Assembly: GCF_017114945.1 (NCBI RefSeq)
Contig: NZ_JABXKQ010000072.1
Span: 1-37,422, forward strand
From: Nostoc sp. JL34
GTDB lineage: Bacteria > Cyanobacteriota > Cyanobacteriia > Cyanobacteriales > Nostocaceae
Length of the DNA: 37,422 bases
Direction of reading: 5' to 3'
Made by a program: the position numbers and the translations under genes
Part shown: piece by piece, positions 1-7,343 of the stretch
How positions within the stretch are numbered: the stretch's first letter is position 1
Layout: every line of letters begins with the position of its first letter
The notes under the pieces: generated by a model
What the model was told of the DNA's origin: nothing
The model's input: only the letters and a program-made list of their open reading frames with translations
Database searches by the model: none

Positions 1-10
1 CGGTTGATGG

Positions 11-763
11 TTAAGAGGCTTGCTGCACCTTCTTAGATGTCAAATGGGTTCTATAGACTACAGCTGCATGAGCCGCTATATCCTCATATTCTCCATGTAC
101 TCCATATTTTTGCAAAGTATCGAAGCTTCCTGCGTGTACACAATACTTTTCACAACGTTCTTGGTCATCTAAAAGTAGTAAATCAATGATTTGCTTACCT
201 TTTTCATCTTTTAGCCAAAAATCTTCATTAACAATCAATACATCTTCTTTGCACCATTTGGGACGGTCTTCTATATGACGGACAAATGTAATTACTCTTG
301 TTGCTGGCTGATAACCAACTGGCAAATTTTTACTTCCCAACAAGGCGTTTGCCATGTGTGATTTACCAGCGTCGAAGCCTCCAGTCAAAACAACATTAGG
401 CTTTTGTTTATACAGCTTAAGCTGTTGTTGGAAATCATGGGGGGTGGCTGGTGGTGTTGGTATATCTAGTTTGTCTACAGGAGGAGTATCACCAATGTAC
501 TGATTCAGTAAATTTAGTTTGCGATAAAGTTCAGTGTATGGAGTTCCTGGATCAATTCCTTTGAGTGGTGGTATTGGTGCTGACATAGCTGTAGCGAGGT
601 CAATACCTAATATTTGCAGCCATTTCACTAAAAGCCCCATTGGAACGGTATCAGGAGCCTGCTCATAAAGATTAACTTGCATCTTAGAAATGTCCAAGGC
701 ATTAGCAACCTCTACTTGACCCATACCCGCGTTTTGACGATATCCCAGTAAGTCAATATTCAT
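11..763 (-). CDS. HTH / dynamin-like P-loop NTPase, probably C-terminally truncated
   Basis: Residues 1-55 look like an XRE-type helix-turn-helix. A P-loop GGFDAGKS lies at residues 128-135 and is followed by a conserved Thr in PATRVITFV, which is the G1/G2 arrangement of dynamin-type GTPases. The G3 motif (DxPG) and everything after it are missing: the protein stops after the VVYRTH region with an unrelated-looking tail, at 250 residues, far shorter than dynamin-family proteins. I infer a truncated or frameshifted gene, though only 10 bases of window remain beyond the stop. The ATG at 763 is the natural start because the HTH begins at once. It is divergent from the helicase gene at 932 and may regulate their shared spacer. 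It could also be an intact short NTPase regulator. Confidence 0.6.
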   Translation of the reverse strand: MNIDLLGYRQNAGMGQVEVANALDISKMQVNLYEQAPDTVPMGLLVKWLQILGIDLATAMSAPIPPLKGIDPGTPYTELYRKLNLLNQYIGDTPPVDKLDIPTPPATPHDFQQQLKLYKQKPNVVLTGGFDAGKSHMANALLGSKNLPVGYQPATRVITFVRHIEDRPKWCKEDVLIVNEDFWLKDEKGKQIIDLLLLDDQERCEKYCVHAGSFDTLQKYGVHGEYEDIAAHAAVVYRTHLTSKKVQQAS

Positions 764-931
764 TCCTGTCGCTCTAATACATTAATAACATTCTCCATAC
801 TTAATATAAATATTACTCATTTGAATCAGTATGAACACTAAAATTAGAGACAACATAATGAATAAAGTACTAAATTTAGTATCACTCCCCCAATGGGGGA
901 TTTTTTAGGGCAGTGAGCGAAGACTACGACT
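764..931. promoter_or_regulatory. Divergent promoter region with palindromic operator candidate
   Basis: This spacer separates the HTH-NTPase gene (minus) from the helicase gene (plus). A perfect 14-bp palindrome TACTAAATTTAGTA lies at 868-881, and an AT-rich stretch covers roughly 780-880. The HTH domain of the neighbouring NTPase makes an autoregulatory operator plausible, but this is inference. A short ORF (ATG at 858, stop at 906-908, 16 codons) runs through the palindrome and the following hairpin, and could be a leader peptide. Confidence 0.4.
886..906 (+). terminator. Rho-independent terminator-like hairpin in the helicase leader
   Basis: TCCCCC at 886-891 pairs with GGGGGA at 895-900 around a 3-base loop, and six T follow at 901-906. 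It sits 25 bases before the helicase ATG at 932, so any transcript starting upstream would meet it before the gene. That position suggests attenuation, unless the helicase promoter lies after the hairpin. Confidence 0.6.
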
Positions 932-3520
932 ATGACCACGCCCAACTACAATGCCTTACTACAAAGCTTTTGGACACCACCTCGTACACCCATTACAGAA
1001 AATTCCAACTCAAATAACCATCCTACTGAACCAACAGATATTGCTGAATTTCTAGGTGAAGATTTACTCTGGCAACAGACTATCCCTGCCAAAGAACCTA
1101 ATCTGAAAAATATTCCTAATGACCTACCAAATAAATTAATTAAAGCACTTCACTCATTAGGAATCACCCAACTTTACTCTCACCAACTTCAAGCCTTACA
1201 AGCAATTAGACAAGGTAAAAGTTTAATCCTCACCTCTCCCACAGCCAGTGGCAAAACTCTCAGCACATACCCCGCCATTCTGGAAGGTTGTATCAATGAA
1301 GAACATCGAGCATTAGCATTTTATGGACTACGAGCATTAGCACTAGACCAGTTCCACAAAATCTCTGAATTACTCTCTACCATACCCACACAATCCAGAC
1401 CTATACTGGCAATGATCACTGGAGATATCAAATCAGAAAAACGAGAACAAATCCTCAAGAGTGAACCGCATATATTAGGTGTCACACCAGAATTAATCCA
1501 CTTTCAACTCAAGCAAGCCTGGAAATCCGCGCATTGGGCAAACTTTTATCAGCGATTGCGCTATGTACTGCTTGACGAAGCTCACACCCTCTCAGGTAGC
1601 TATGGCGCAAATATGTCCTGGCTGATTCGTCGCATTAAACTAGCAGTAGATCATTACGGTGGTGACTCCAAGAAACTGCAATTTATCTTCCTGAGTGCCA
1701 CTTGTGGTAATCCTAAACAACTGGCTCTGAAAATCTCCGGCTTAAAACCAACTAAACTCAACCCCAAACCCCTAATTTGGATTCGCAAAAGTGGAGCCGC
1801 TTCACCATCTAGACAAATAATTGTCACTCAGCCCAGTTACAATTTGACTGGTGATACCGCTCGAATAATTCAATTTTTGCTTAATCAAGGTAAATCAGGT
1901 ATCGCCTTTTGTAACTCCCGACGCAGTGTGCGGGAACTAACAGAATTACTCAAATCAAACCAAGTAGCTGCATTCTACAGTGGCATTACTTCTGAGCGTC
2001 GCGCAGAAGTAGTTGACCAACTCCAGTCTGGCACAATCAAATGGATTGTTGCCACAGAAGCATTAGAAGCTGGAATTGACCTACCAGAATTAGAATGTTG
2101 CATTTTGCGTGGCTGGCCTGGTTCCAAAATGGCATACCAACAACGCAGTGGCCGCGCCGGACGTTCTCAGTCTGGACTGACAGTGCTACTTCCCAATGCT
2201 CTCAATCCCATAGACTGCTATGTAGCAGAACATCCAGAAATGCTGGTATCGCCAGAAGCTGAGGAAGTATTCTTTAATGACGAATATCCCATCTTTGCTG
2301 CTAAACATTTGATGTGTGCAGCGGCAGAAACTGGTATTCCTACTAATAAAATCAAGCACTACTTTGGCACAGCAGCTTACGAGGTAGCAAAACTCCTGTT
2401 AGCCCAAGGGCATCTAAATAAAGGTCGTAATGGACTGTGGGCAAAAGGCTATCCCCATAAAGATGTTAACTTTCGGGGTGGCTTATCCCAAACTACCATC
2501 AAGCTAGTAGATGCAGAAACTGGGGAAGAACTAGAGGAAATCTCAGAAGATATTGCTCACCGAGAAGTCCATCCCCAAGCCATCTACAAACGACAAGATG
2601 CCAATGGACGAATGCTGACTTATCAGTGCATCTCCCTTGACTTGAACAGCAAGCAAGCAATTTTAAAACAGACAGCAGATAGTCCACTGTTTACAGTTGC
2701 AGTTACAGAATCAGAAACCAGTAGCCTAACAGTGCTGACAGATCCGGTGAAGTTACCATTGCTGTTTTCTCAAGTCAGTGATGTTGATGACTGTCAGGAA
2801 TACTTAACCCTGGAACTTAGTTTTGGTGAAGTTAAACACATTACCAGTGGTTACAGTTTAATGACCCAAATCTATGAGCAGACTTGTTTGAACAAGCGGT
2901 GTCTTAACTACAAAGAGACGCTACCTAAAGAACGTTGTTGTCCGCTTTGTAGCAAACTCACACGCAAAGCTGTAATTGTGAAAACCCTGTCAGAAGAAAA
3001 GTTTGAGCAGTCTTTCCGTACTCAATTTTCCGCACCAATGGTCAAAGTAGCAATTAACTCAAATGCGCGGGAATACCTCCAGCACAATGCCTTGGAAACT
3101 AGAACCAATTTAACCCGCAGTGGAGAACCGATTCCACCAGGCTATCAACAATTGTGGGAATATTCCAGTACCTTGATTGCTATCCACAGCTTTGGGCATC
3201 AAATTATGAGAGCGTTACAGCTGGTGGCTAGAGTTGACCCAAAACAAGTGAATTTTACAGTAGTGAAGGAGTTAGGGGAAAGTAACAATTACACAGGCTA
3301 TTTCTATGATACCAGTGATGGTGGTAATGGTGCGGCTGAAGCTGTGTTTAAGCATTTGCCAAAACTTGCTGGTGCTGCTAAAGCGATCGCACGAGATTGC
3401 AATTGCGATACTGGCTGTGCCAAGTGCCTAATTCAACATGGTTGCCCTGATGGTAACACTGCTTTATTAAAGCAACTGGGTTTAGTGTTATTAGATGCGA
3501 TCGCTTCCACCGGGGCGTAG
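932..3520 (+). CDS. DEAD/DEAH-box helicase with DUF1998-type C-terminus (MrfA-like)
   Basis: This is a superfamily 2 helicase of 862 residues. A Q-like motif LYSHQ lies at about residues 81-85, Walker A TSPTASGKT at 101-109, DEAH at 215-218, the SAT motif near 255, and motif VI QRSGRAGR at about 404-411. The C-terminal half carries a Cys-rich cluster (CLNKRC...CCPLC, about 650-670) and a second one (CNCDTGCAKC, about 822-831), as in the zinc-binding DUF1998 region of MrfA/YprA-type helicases. Those are DNA-repair helicases; DISARM DrmA/DrmB proteins are also related. No DISARM partner genes are adjacent, so repair or plasmid maintenance is the simpler guess. The ATG at 932 has a weak ribosome site. 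The gene looks intact and ends just before two convergent small genes. Confidence 0.85.
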   Translation: MTTPNYNALLQSFWTPPRTPITENSNSNNHPTEPTDIAEFLGEDLLWQQTIPAKEPNLKNIPNDLPNKLIKALHSLGITQLYSHQLQALQAIRQGKSLILTSPTASGKTLSTYPAILEGCINEEHRALAFYGLRALALDQFHKISELLSTIPTQSRPILAMITGDIKSEKREQILKSEPHILGVTPELIHFQLKQAWKSAHWANFYQRLRYVLLDEAHTLSGSYGANMSWLIRRIKLAVDHYGGDSKKLQFIFLSATCGNPKQLALKISGLKPTKLNPKPLIWIRKSGAASPSRQIIVTQPSYNLTGDTARIIQFLLNQGKSGIAFCNSRRSVRELTELLKSNQVAAFYSGITSERRAEVVDQLQSGTIKWIVATEALEAGIDLPELECCILRGWPGSKMAYQQRSGRAGRSQSGLTVLLPNALNPIDCYVAEHPEMLVSPEAEEVFFNDEYPIFAAKHLMCAAAETGIPTNKIKHYFGTAAYEVAKLLLAQGHLNKGRNGLWAKGYPHKDVNFRGGLSQTTIKLVDAETGEELEEISEDIAHREVHPQAIYKRQDANGRMLTYQCISLDLNSKQAILKQTADSPLFTVAVTESETSSLTVLTDPVKLPLLFSQVSDVDDCQEYLTLELSFGEVKHITSGYSLMTQIYEQTCLNKRCLNYKETLPKERCCPLCSKLTRKAVIVKTLSEEKFEQSFRTQFSAPMVKVAINSNAREYLQHNALETRTNLTRSGEPIPPGYQQLWEYSSTLIAIHSFGHQIMRALQLVARVDPKQVNFTVVKELGESNNYTGYFYDTSDGGNGAAEAVFKHLPKLAGAAKAIARDCNCDTGCAKCLIQHGCPDGNTALLKQLGLVLLDAIASTGA

Positions 3521-3577
3521 CCCTACACTTGATGTTTGACACGAGTATCGTCGTAGACATCGCTCAAATTCCAGATT

Positions 3578-3925
3578 TTATTGTCCCAGATACTCAATCA
3601 CTGCCTCCAAGTCTGCAATCGCCCGATTAAATCGATTGAGCATTGCTTCTGCTACTTCTGGTTGAGCGTTGACAGTCGGTAGTTTTTCTCTTACCACACC
3701 TTTTAGTGCTTCTAGCCACAGCGACAAATTTGTATGTCGAACTGCTGTCAACAATCCCATATTGGTGAGAACAGACAAATGAAACCCAAGTTGGTCTTGT
3801 CCACCATAACCCAAATATCCGTTGCTCAGTTCCAACTTTTCTGGAGTAAATTCAAAATACTGGTCAGAGGTAATACCAGCAGATTCTAGTTTGGGTTGTG
3901 GTAATGGAGGTTGGGATTGAGTCAT
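3578..3925 (-). CDS. Cyanobacterial small hypothetical protein (115 aa)
   Basis: I do not recognise a characterised family. The protein has a Pro/Gln-rich N-terminus, then EKLELSNGYLGYGG and HLSVLTNMGLLTAVRH, a pattern I recall from short conserved cyanobacterial proteins, and a helical C-terminus. It has no membrane segment and no catalytic motif. Six bases separate it from the upstream minus-strand gene ending at 3932, so the two probably share a transcript. It is convergent with the helicase gene. The conserved look and clean tandem arrangement argue for a real gene. Confidence 0.6.
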   Translation of the reverse strand: MTQSQPPLPQPKLESAGITSDQYFEFTPEKLELSNGYLGYGGQDQLGFHLSVLTNMGLLTAVRHTNLSLWLEALKGVVREKLPTVNAQPEVAEAMLNRFNRAIADLEAVIEYLGQ

Positions 3926-3931
3926 TATCAG

Positions 3932-4294
3932 TTAGGATTGTTGTACAGCAGGTAATTTTGATATTTGCAAAACACTGTCTGACCAAGTGCCAAGTTCTTG
4001 AATAATCTGGTTTTTAGCATCTGTGTTATTCCAGGCTTGTTCCCAGTTAAACAGCCAGCGTGTGAGAAACCTTCCTAAGTTTGCTAACTCAAAAGCATTG
4101 TCAATATCTATATCTGGGGCTATCCACTCAAGAAAATACATAGTCTCTCTAATCAGGCTTTTGACCACATCCTCATGCGTAGAGTCACTGAAAAGTTGAC
4201 TTATCCGTGCTAAGTTAGTTGCCAATTTTCCCAATCTAACAGGAATACTATCTTGCACAAAGGTTTCTTGCTCATAAGTTAAGCCACTATTCAT
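3932..4294 (-). CDS. Hypothetical protein (120 aa)
   Basis: I recognise no domain. The protein is predicted to be largely helical, with a hydrophobic/aromatic core (FLEWIAPDIDIDNAFELANLGRFL and RWLFNWEQAW regions), and is mildly acidic and probably soluble. It is the first gene of a two-gene minus-strand unit with the 115-residue gene downstream, 6 bases apart. The ATG at 4294 is followed by a plausible N-terminus; TTGGGA-like sequence lies just upstream without a strong ribosome site. An antitoxin or accessory role cannot be excluded, but nothing supports one. Confidence 0.55.
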   Translation of the reverse strand: MNSGLTYEQETFVQDSIPVRLGKLATNLARISQLFSDSTHEDVVKSLIRETMYFLEWIAPDIDIDNAFELANLGRFLTRWLFNWEQAWNNTDAKNQIIQELGTWSDSVLQISKLPAVQQS

Positions 4295-4395
4295 CCCAGA
4301 AACTCCATAAGAATTTGGGACACAATTTGTTTAATCTTTTTGTTTAATCTTAACGCCCATAATTTTCATTGAACGATTAATGTTTTAATAAGATA

Positions 4396-4516
4396 TGCGT
4401 TAGCCGTACTCCGCAGGAGTTGCAAGCTACGCGGAGCGTCTCCAAGAGTTGGCTTTGGCGTACCCTTCCTTACAGGGAAGCAAGCTACGCGTAGCGTCTC
4501 TAAAAGTTGCCATCGC
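4396..4516 (+). repeat. Interspersed palindromic repeat, left flank of the toxin-antitoxin pair
   Basis: The block contains ACTCC-GCA-GGAGT (about 4409-4421), CTACGCGGAGCGTCTCC, and then GGCTTTGGCGTACCCTT (4451-4467) followed by CAAGCTACGCGTAGCGTCTC (4481-4500) and ...AAGTTGCCATCGCT to 4516. The section 4451-4516 recurs nearly unchanged, but inverted, at 5398-5460. Such sequences are typical of the interspersed repeats of Nostoc-type genomes. Confidence 0.75.
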
Positions 4517-4652
4517 TTGCAGCTTAATTTTACAGGTATCTAGAATTAGCGCGATGTCTACAACGGGCGTAGCTGAAGCACTCCCACAGTTGAGCAGTCC
4601 GCTTTATCCAATCTATGAGGTGCGACGCCGAGTAGCCCAGAGCAGGCATCGC

Positions 4653-4658
4653 TATAAT
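4653..4658 (+). promoter_or_regulatory. Candidate -10 box for the toxin-antitoxin operon
   Basis: TATAAT lies 31 bases before the antitoxin ATG at 4689. No convincing -35 box is visible 17 bases upstream, so the promoter may need an activator or be weak. Autoregulation would be expected for this operon type. Confidence 0.4.
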
Positions 4659-4688
4659 AAAACCAGTATCACGCTCGGAAAACTCACA

Positions 4689-4943
4689 ATGTCCATTACA
4701 CTTGATCTGCCACCGAAAGTTGAGGCACTGCTGCGACAGCGTGCTGAAAGTACTGGACAAGATATTTCGCAAATGGCGCTAGCGGTGCTGACTTTAGGAC
4801 TGAGTTTGGACGATCAAGATTTTTTTGAGGCTTTAAAGGGAATCCAACGTGGGCTTGATGATTTTGAGCAAGGACAGTTTTCGAGTTTAGAGGACTTCAT
4901 TGCTGAACAAAATCAGAAATATGGATTGTCTCTTGAAGCATGA
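4689..4943 (+). CDS. Antitoxin of a type II toxin-antitoxin pair
   Basis: The 84-residue protein starts MSITLDLPPKVEALLRQRAE, a strand followed by a helix as in short ribbon-helix-helix-like antitoxins, and has an acidic C-terminal half (DDFEQGQFSSLEDFIAEQN). I chose ATG 4689 over the in-frame ATG at 4449 because the longer version is coded by an interspersed repeat and has no antitoxin-like sequence. The stop overlaps the toxin start by 4 bases (ATGA at 4940-4943), the usual translational coupling. It should neutralise the toxin and repress the operon. Confidence 0.75.
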   Translation: MSITLDLPPKVEALLRQRAESTGQDISQMALAVLTLGLSLDDQDFFEALKGIQRGLDDFEQGQFSSLEDFIAEQNQKYGLSLEA

Positions 4944-5278
4944 CGTACCGCATTGATTTCTCTAGCATTGCGAAAGCCGAAGCGGATGCCGCATTCTTAA
5001 GTTTTTCTCAGTTTACCACAGATGAACGCGCGCAACTCTGGTATCAAGGGCTGATTAAAGCAATCGTCTCTCTGCAAGAAATGCCTCGGCGCTGTCCAAT
5101 CGCTCGAGAGGATGCCTTCTTTAGTCAAGAAATTCGTCAGCTTCTTTACGGGCAAGGAAAACAAACCTATCGTATTCTATTTACGGTTCTTGAAGATCAG
5201 CCTGTTCCAACGGTGAGAATTCTCCATATTCGTCATGGCGCACAGAAGACAATTGGTGAGCCGGAAGTAGAGGATTGA
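4940..5278 (+). CDS. RelE/ParE-superfamily toxin
   Basis: The 112-residue protein begins MTYRIDFSSIAKAEADAAF, followed by a helical pair and the characteristic block IRQLLYGQGKQTYRILFTVLEDQ...VRILHIRHGAQ, which is the C-terminal beta-sheet pattern of RelE/ParE toxins (R-LLYG-----YRI-F-V-----V-IL-IRH-A). Members either cleave mRNA at the ribosome or poison gyrase; the sequence alone does not decide which. It is coupled to the antitoxin by a 4-base overlap. The pair lies between inverted repeats, which suggests that it moved or was captured as a unit. The start is fixed by the overlap. Confidence 0.85.
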   Translation: MTYRIDFSSIAKAEADAAFLSFSQFTTDERAQLWYQGLIKAIVSLQEMPRRCPIAREDAFFSQEIRQLLYGQGKQTYRILFTVLEDQPVPTVRILHIRHGAQKTIGEPEVED

Positions 5279-5397
5279 TCATATTGACACTCCATCCACA
5301 ATATCTTCCTCAAGATATGGAGTTGGCGATCGCCTTTCGCAGAAAAACAACATTTGTAACAAATAAAGAAGTAATGAGAGCAATAAAAATAAAACGG

Positions 5398-5460
5398 AGC
5401 GATGGCAACTCTTAGAGACGCTACGCGTAGCAAGCTTTTGAGTAAGGGTACGCCAAAGCC
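5398..5460 (-). repeat. Inverted copy of the interspersed repeat, right flank of the toxin-antitoxin pair
   Basis: Read on the minus strand, this is GGCTTTGGCGTACCCTT, a short variable part, then GCTTGCTACGCGTAGCGTCTC and AAGAGTTGCCATCGCT, almost the same as 4451-4516. The variable middle differs (CTCAAAA here against CCTTACAGGGAA on the left), so this is not a recent identical duplication. Confidence 0.8.
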
Positions 5461-5754
5461 TTTGGCTAACGCTAATTGTTGCTCTAATAGACTGAATAAT
5501 ATCCAAAATGACAATACAATACTGCTTCAGATTTAGTGCAGTAATTTTACAGTTCTTATTAGATGTGCTTTATTTACCTGATATTAGCCGTACTATCACT
5601 GAGTGCATAGCAATCAACCGCCGAACAATCTGATCGATCTCTAAATATAGCTGTAATCAATGACTGCCTGACGAATAGGTGTATGTCCTTGATTGACAGC
5701 TAATTCTTGTATCTTGGCTGTACGTATAATTAATTTGCAGCTTACCGCTGCATT

Positions 5755-5776
5755 GGAGAGATGTTATATTCTCTCC
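5755..5776 (+). promoter_or_regulatory. Inverted repeat at the start of the methyltransferase operon
   Basis: GGAGAGA at 5755-5761 pairs with TCTCTCC at 5770-5776 around an 8-base AT-rich loop, ending 3 bases before the ATG at 5780. The left arm is also the only purine-rich ribosome-site-like sequence nearby. A hairpin or bound repressor here could control translation or transcription of the operon. Confidence 0.45.
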
Positions 5777-5779
5777 ACC

Positions 5780-6436
5780 ATGCCAGTAATTAATCTTGCC
5801 GATATTCAACAAATTACTAAAACACAGCAACAAGTCCTATTCTCCAGTCAAAAATATCATCCAAATCGCTCTGCCTTTGACTCTATAGTTGCAGATAACT
5901 TCTCTTTGGTGATGAGACAACTATTTTTAGGACTGACTGTAGAACCTTTATTAAATGCCTATCCTCAAATTGCTCAGTGGGTTGATCAAATACAGGAACT
6001 TGCACCGGAAATTTTTCAATCTCGGAAAAAGTTATTAGTCGATAATCCAGTTATTGCACCTCTTGCAATTAATGACGATAAGCATTTTATTCAAGTATTA
6101 ACAAATATAGCATTTAAACAAGGTATTCCCAGGCTTTATGAATGGGCTATACGCCATCCATATTTAAGCTGGCAAGACCGGGTAAAGTTGTGGACTACGG
6201 CTAGACAATACTCAGTTTCTCCTAACCACATACAACTCGTAGTTTTAGCATTACATCCTGTTAAACCAGCCCAAAGATTAAATGTACGCTGGAATAAAAA
6301 GGATCAGATGCAGACTGAAAAATGGTTAATTAAACTACTGACTCAATCTCCAGATAACAAATCACAATCAAACATAGTCATTCCTGAGTTATCGTCAATG
6401 GTCAATTTAGAAGCTATTCCAGAAGTCAAGATTTAA
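5780..6436 (+). CDS. Hypothetical protein in the split-methyltransferase operon
   Basis: I do not recognise this 218-residue protein. It starts MPVINLADIQQITKTQQQ, is mostly helical, and has an aromatic/basic centre (RLYEWAIRHPYLSWQDRVKLWTT) and a basic stretch near residue 170 (RWNKKDQMQTEKWL), which could mean nucleic-acid or protein binding. I chose ATG 5780 over the in-frame start at 5693 because the extra residues are unlike the rest and the hairpin ends just before 5780. Seven bases separate it from the next gene, so it is probably co-transcribed with the two methyltransferase genes and may be a specificity or accessory subunit. That role is inferred from context only. Confidence 0.6.
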   Translation: MPVINLADIQQITKTQQQVLFSSQKYHPNRSAFDSIVADNFSLVMRQLFLGLTVEPLLNAYPQIAQWVDQIQELAPEIFQSRKKLLVDNPVIAPLAINDDKHFIQVLTNIAFKQGIPRLYEWAIRHPYLSWQDRVKLWTTARQYSVSPNHIQLVVLALHPVKPAQRLNVRWNKKDQMQTEKWLIKLLTQSPDNKSQSNIVIPELSSMVNLEAIPEVKI

Positions 6437-6450
6437 GAGGCTAATGCCTC
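6437..6450 (+). repeat. Short palindromic repeat GAGGCTAATGCCTC
   Basis: GAGGC and GCCTC pair around TAAT. A near copy, GAGGCTAACGCCTC, is at 23082-23095, in both cases followed by TGCC...GGCAA. The ATG taken as the start of the next gene lies inside this repeat. Confidence 0.6.
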
Positions 6451-7343
6451 TGCCATTGGCAAATAAATGCTTATTACAGATAACACCAATGGTACTCAAA
6501 TCAACTGTTGAACATGGATGGCTACTATCAAAACTACTGAAATTAGATGATGAATATCAAGGTAGGTGGGAGCAATGGCGATGGACAATGCAAACTGGAG
6601 AACTGCCTAAAGAAATACCACAAACTGAGTTTTTAGACTTGGGACATCCTCAAGTTTTACAGATGCTCTCAAGCTGTCTGCAATCTATTCCTACAGGTGG
6701 ATGTGGCAGTCCTTCCAGATTTATTCCCTATTTCACTGACTGGTTACTTTATGCTCTAGGGCATCCCAGCATTGCTAAATTGCCTCATGAGCCAGAGGGA
6801 TGTAACGGTGCGAGTAATCGTCTTATTCAAGAACTGGAACTGAAGCTTTTGATTTCTTGTCCCTTCGATTACTTCGGTAATTTATTGGCTGCTAATCGTT
6901 ACGGGCAATCAAGAGCTAAATTCTATCCTACTCCTACTTGGACAGCCAGGACAATGGCTATTGCAGTAGTTAAGAGTTCTGCTGCAATAGCACCATTTCA
7001 TATATATGAACCAGCACTTGGTACAGGAAGATTAGCATTGGAAATGTCCAATTATGCCATCAGTTTGACAGGCTGGGAGTGGGATTCGCTACTAATAAAA
7101 ATAGCAAGTTTAAACTTCATGCTTTACGCTCCCTACTTGGCATTGCCTATTCCTAGTTTGGGTGGAGATTTAGTCATCGGAGACACCCTGACTGGCAAGG
7201 GTATTTCTTTTATCCGACCAAATCTAAAATATGAAACTTCTGCATCAACACCTAAACCGAAGCTAAATAATAGTTTGCTGATTAATGGTATCAAATACGA
7301 AAATACTAAAGCAGAAAATATGTTACAAGGAAGTTTGTTTTGA
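6444..7343 (+). CDS. N6-adenine DNA methyltransferase, SAM-binding part (split gene 1)
   Basis: The 299-residue protein carries AKFYPTPTWTARTMA, which resembles the entry to HsdM-like N6-methylases, then motif I EPALGTGR at 189-196 for S-adenosylmethionine binding, an acidic motif in GWEWDS, and LGGDLVIGDTL. The catalytic NPPY motif is absent here and is found in the next gene. The C-terminus MLQGSLF resembles the beta-clamp binding consensus QLSLF. The ATG at 6444 lies within a palindromic repeat; ATG 6489 (MVLKSTVEHG) is a reasonable alternative start. The stop TGA shares one base with the next ATG (TGATG), so the products are likely made in step and assemble together. Confidence 0.7.
   Translation: MPLPLANKCLLQITPMVLKSTVEHGWLLSKLLKLDDEYQGRWEQWRWTMQTGELPKEIPQTEFLDLGHPQVLQMLSSCLQSIPTGGCGSPSRFIPYFTDWLLYALGHPSIAKLPHEPEGCNGASNRLIQELELKLLISCPFDYFGNLLAANRYGQSRAKFYPTPTWTARTMAIAVVKSSAAIAPFHIYEPALGTGRLALEMSNYAISLTGWEWDSLLIKIASLNFMLYAPYLALPIPSLGGDLVIGDTLTGKGISFIRPNLKYETSASTPKPKLNNSLLINGIKYENTKAENMLQGSLF

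Larger units (their letters stand above)
4295..4688. other. 394-base intergenic stretch
   Basis: The left part (4295-4395) is AT-rich with nothing recognisable. The middle is the repeat at 4396-4516. The right part carries the candidate antitoxin promoter. An open frame extends upstream of the antitoxin ATG to 4449, but that part is encoded largely by the repeat and is unlikely to be translated. Confidence 0.5.
5279..5779. other. 501-base intergenic stretch
   Basis: It holds the repeat at 5398-5460 and a hairpin at 5755-5776. I see nothing recognisable in 5279-5397 or 5480-5750. Two overlapping minus-strand frames over 5233-5514 are encoded by the repeat and lack any protein-like pattern. 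Confidence 0.5.

Noticed and set aside
932..4294. DISARM system around the MrfA-like helicase
   Set aside because: No DrmB, DrmC or DISARM methyltransferase partner adjoins the gene; the methyltransferase genes lie 3 kb away, after the toxin-antitoxin unit, in their own operon.
4449..4688. Upstream in-frame extension of the antitoxin (80 extra residues)
   Set aside because: It is encoded largely by interspersed repeat DNA, with no antitoxin-like sequence, and TATAAT at 4653 lies inside it.
5233..5514. Two minus-strand frames near the right repeat of the toxin-antitoxin pair
   Set aside because: They are low-pattern shadows translated through repeat DNA and overlap the toxin end.
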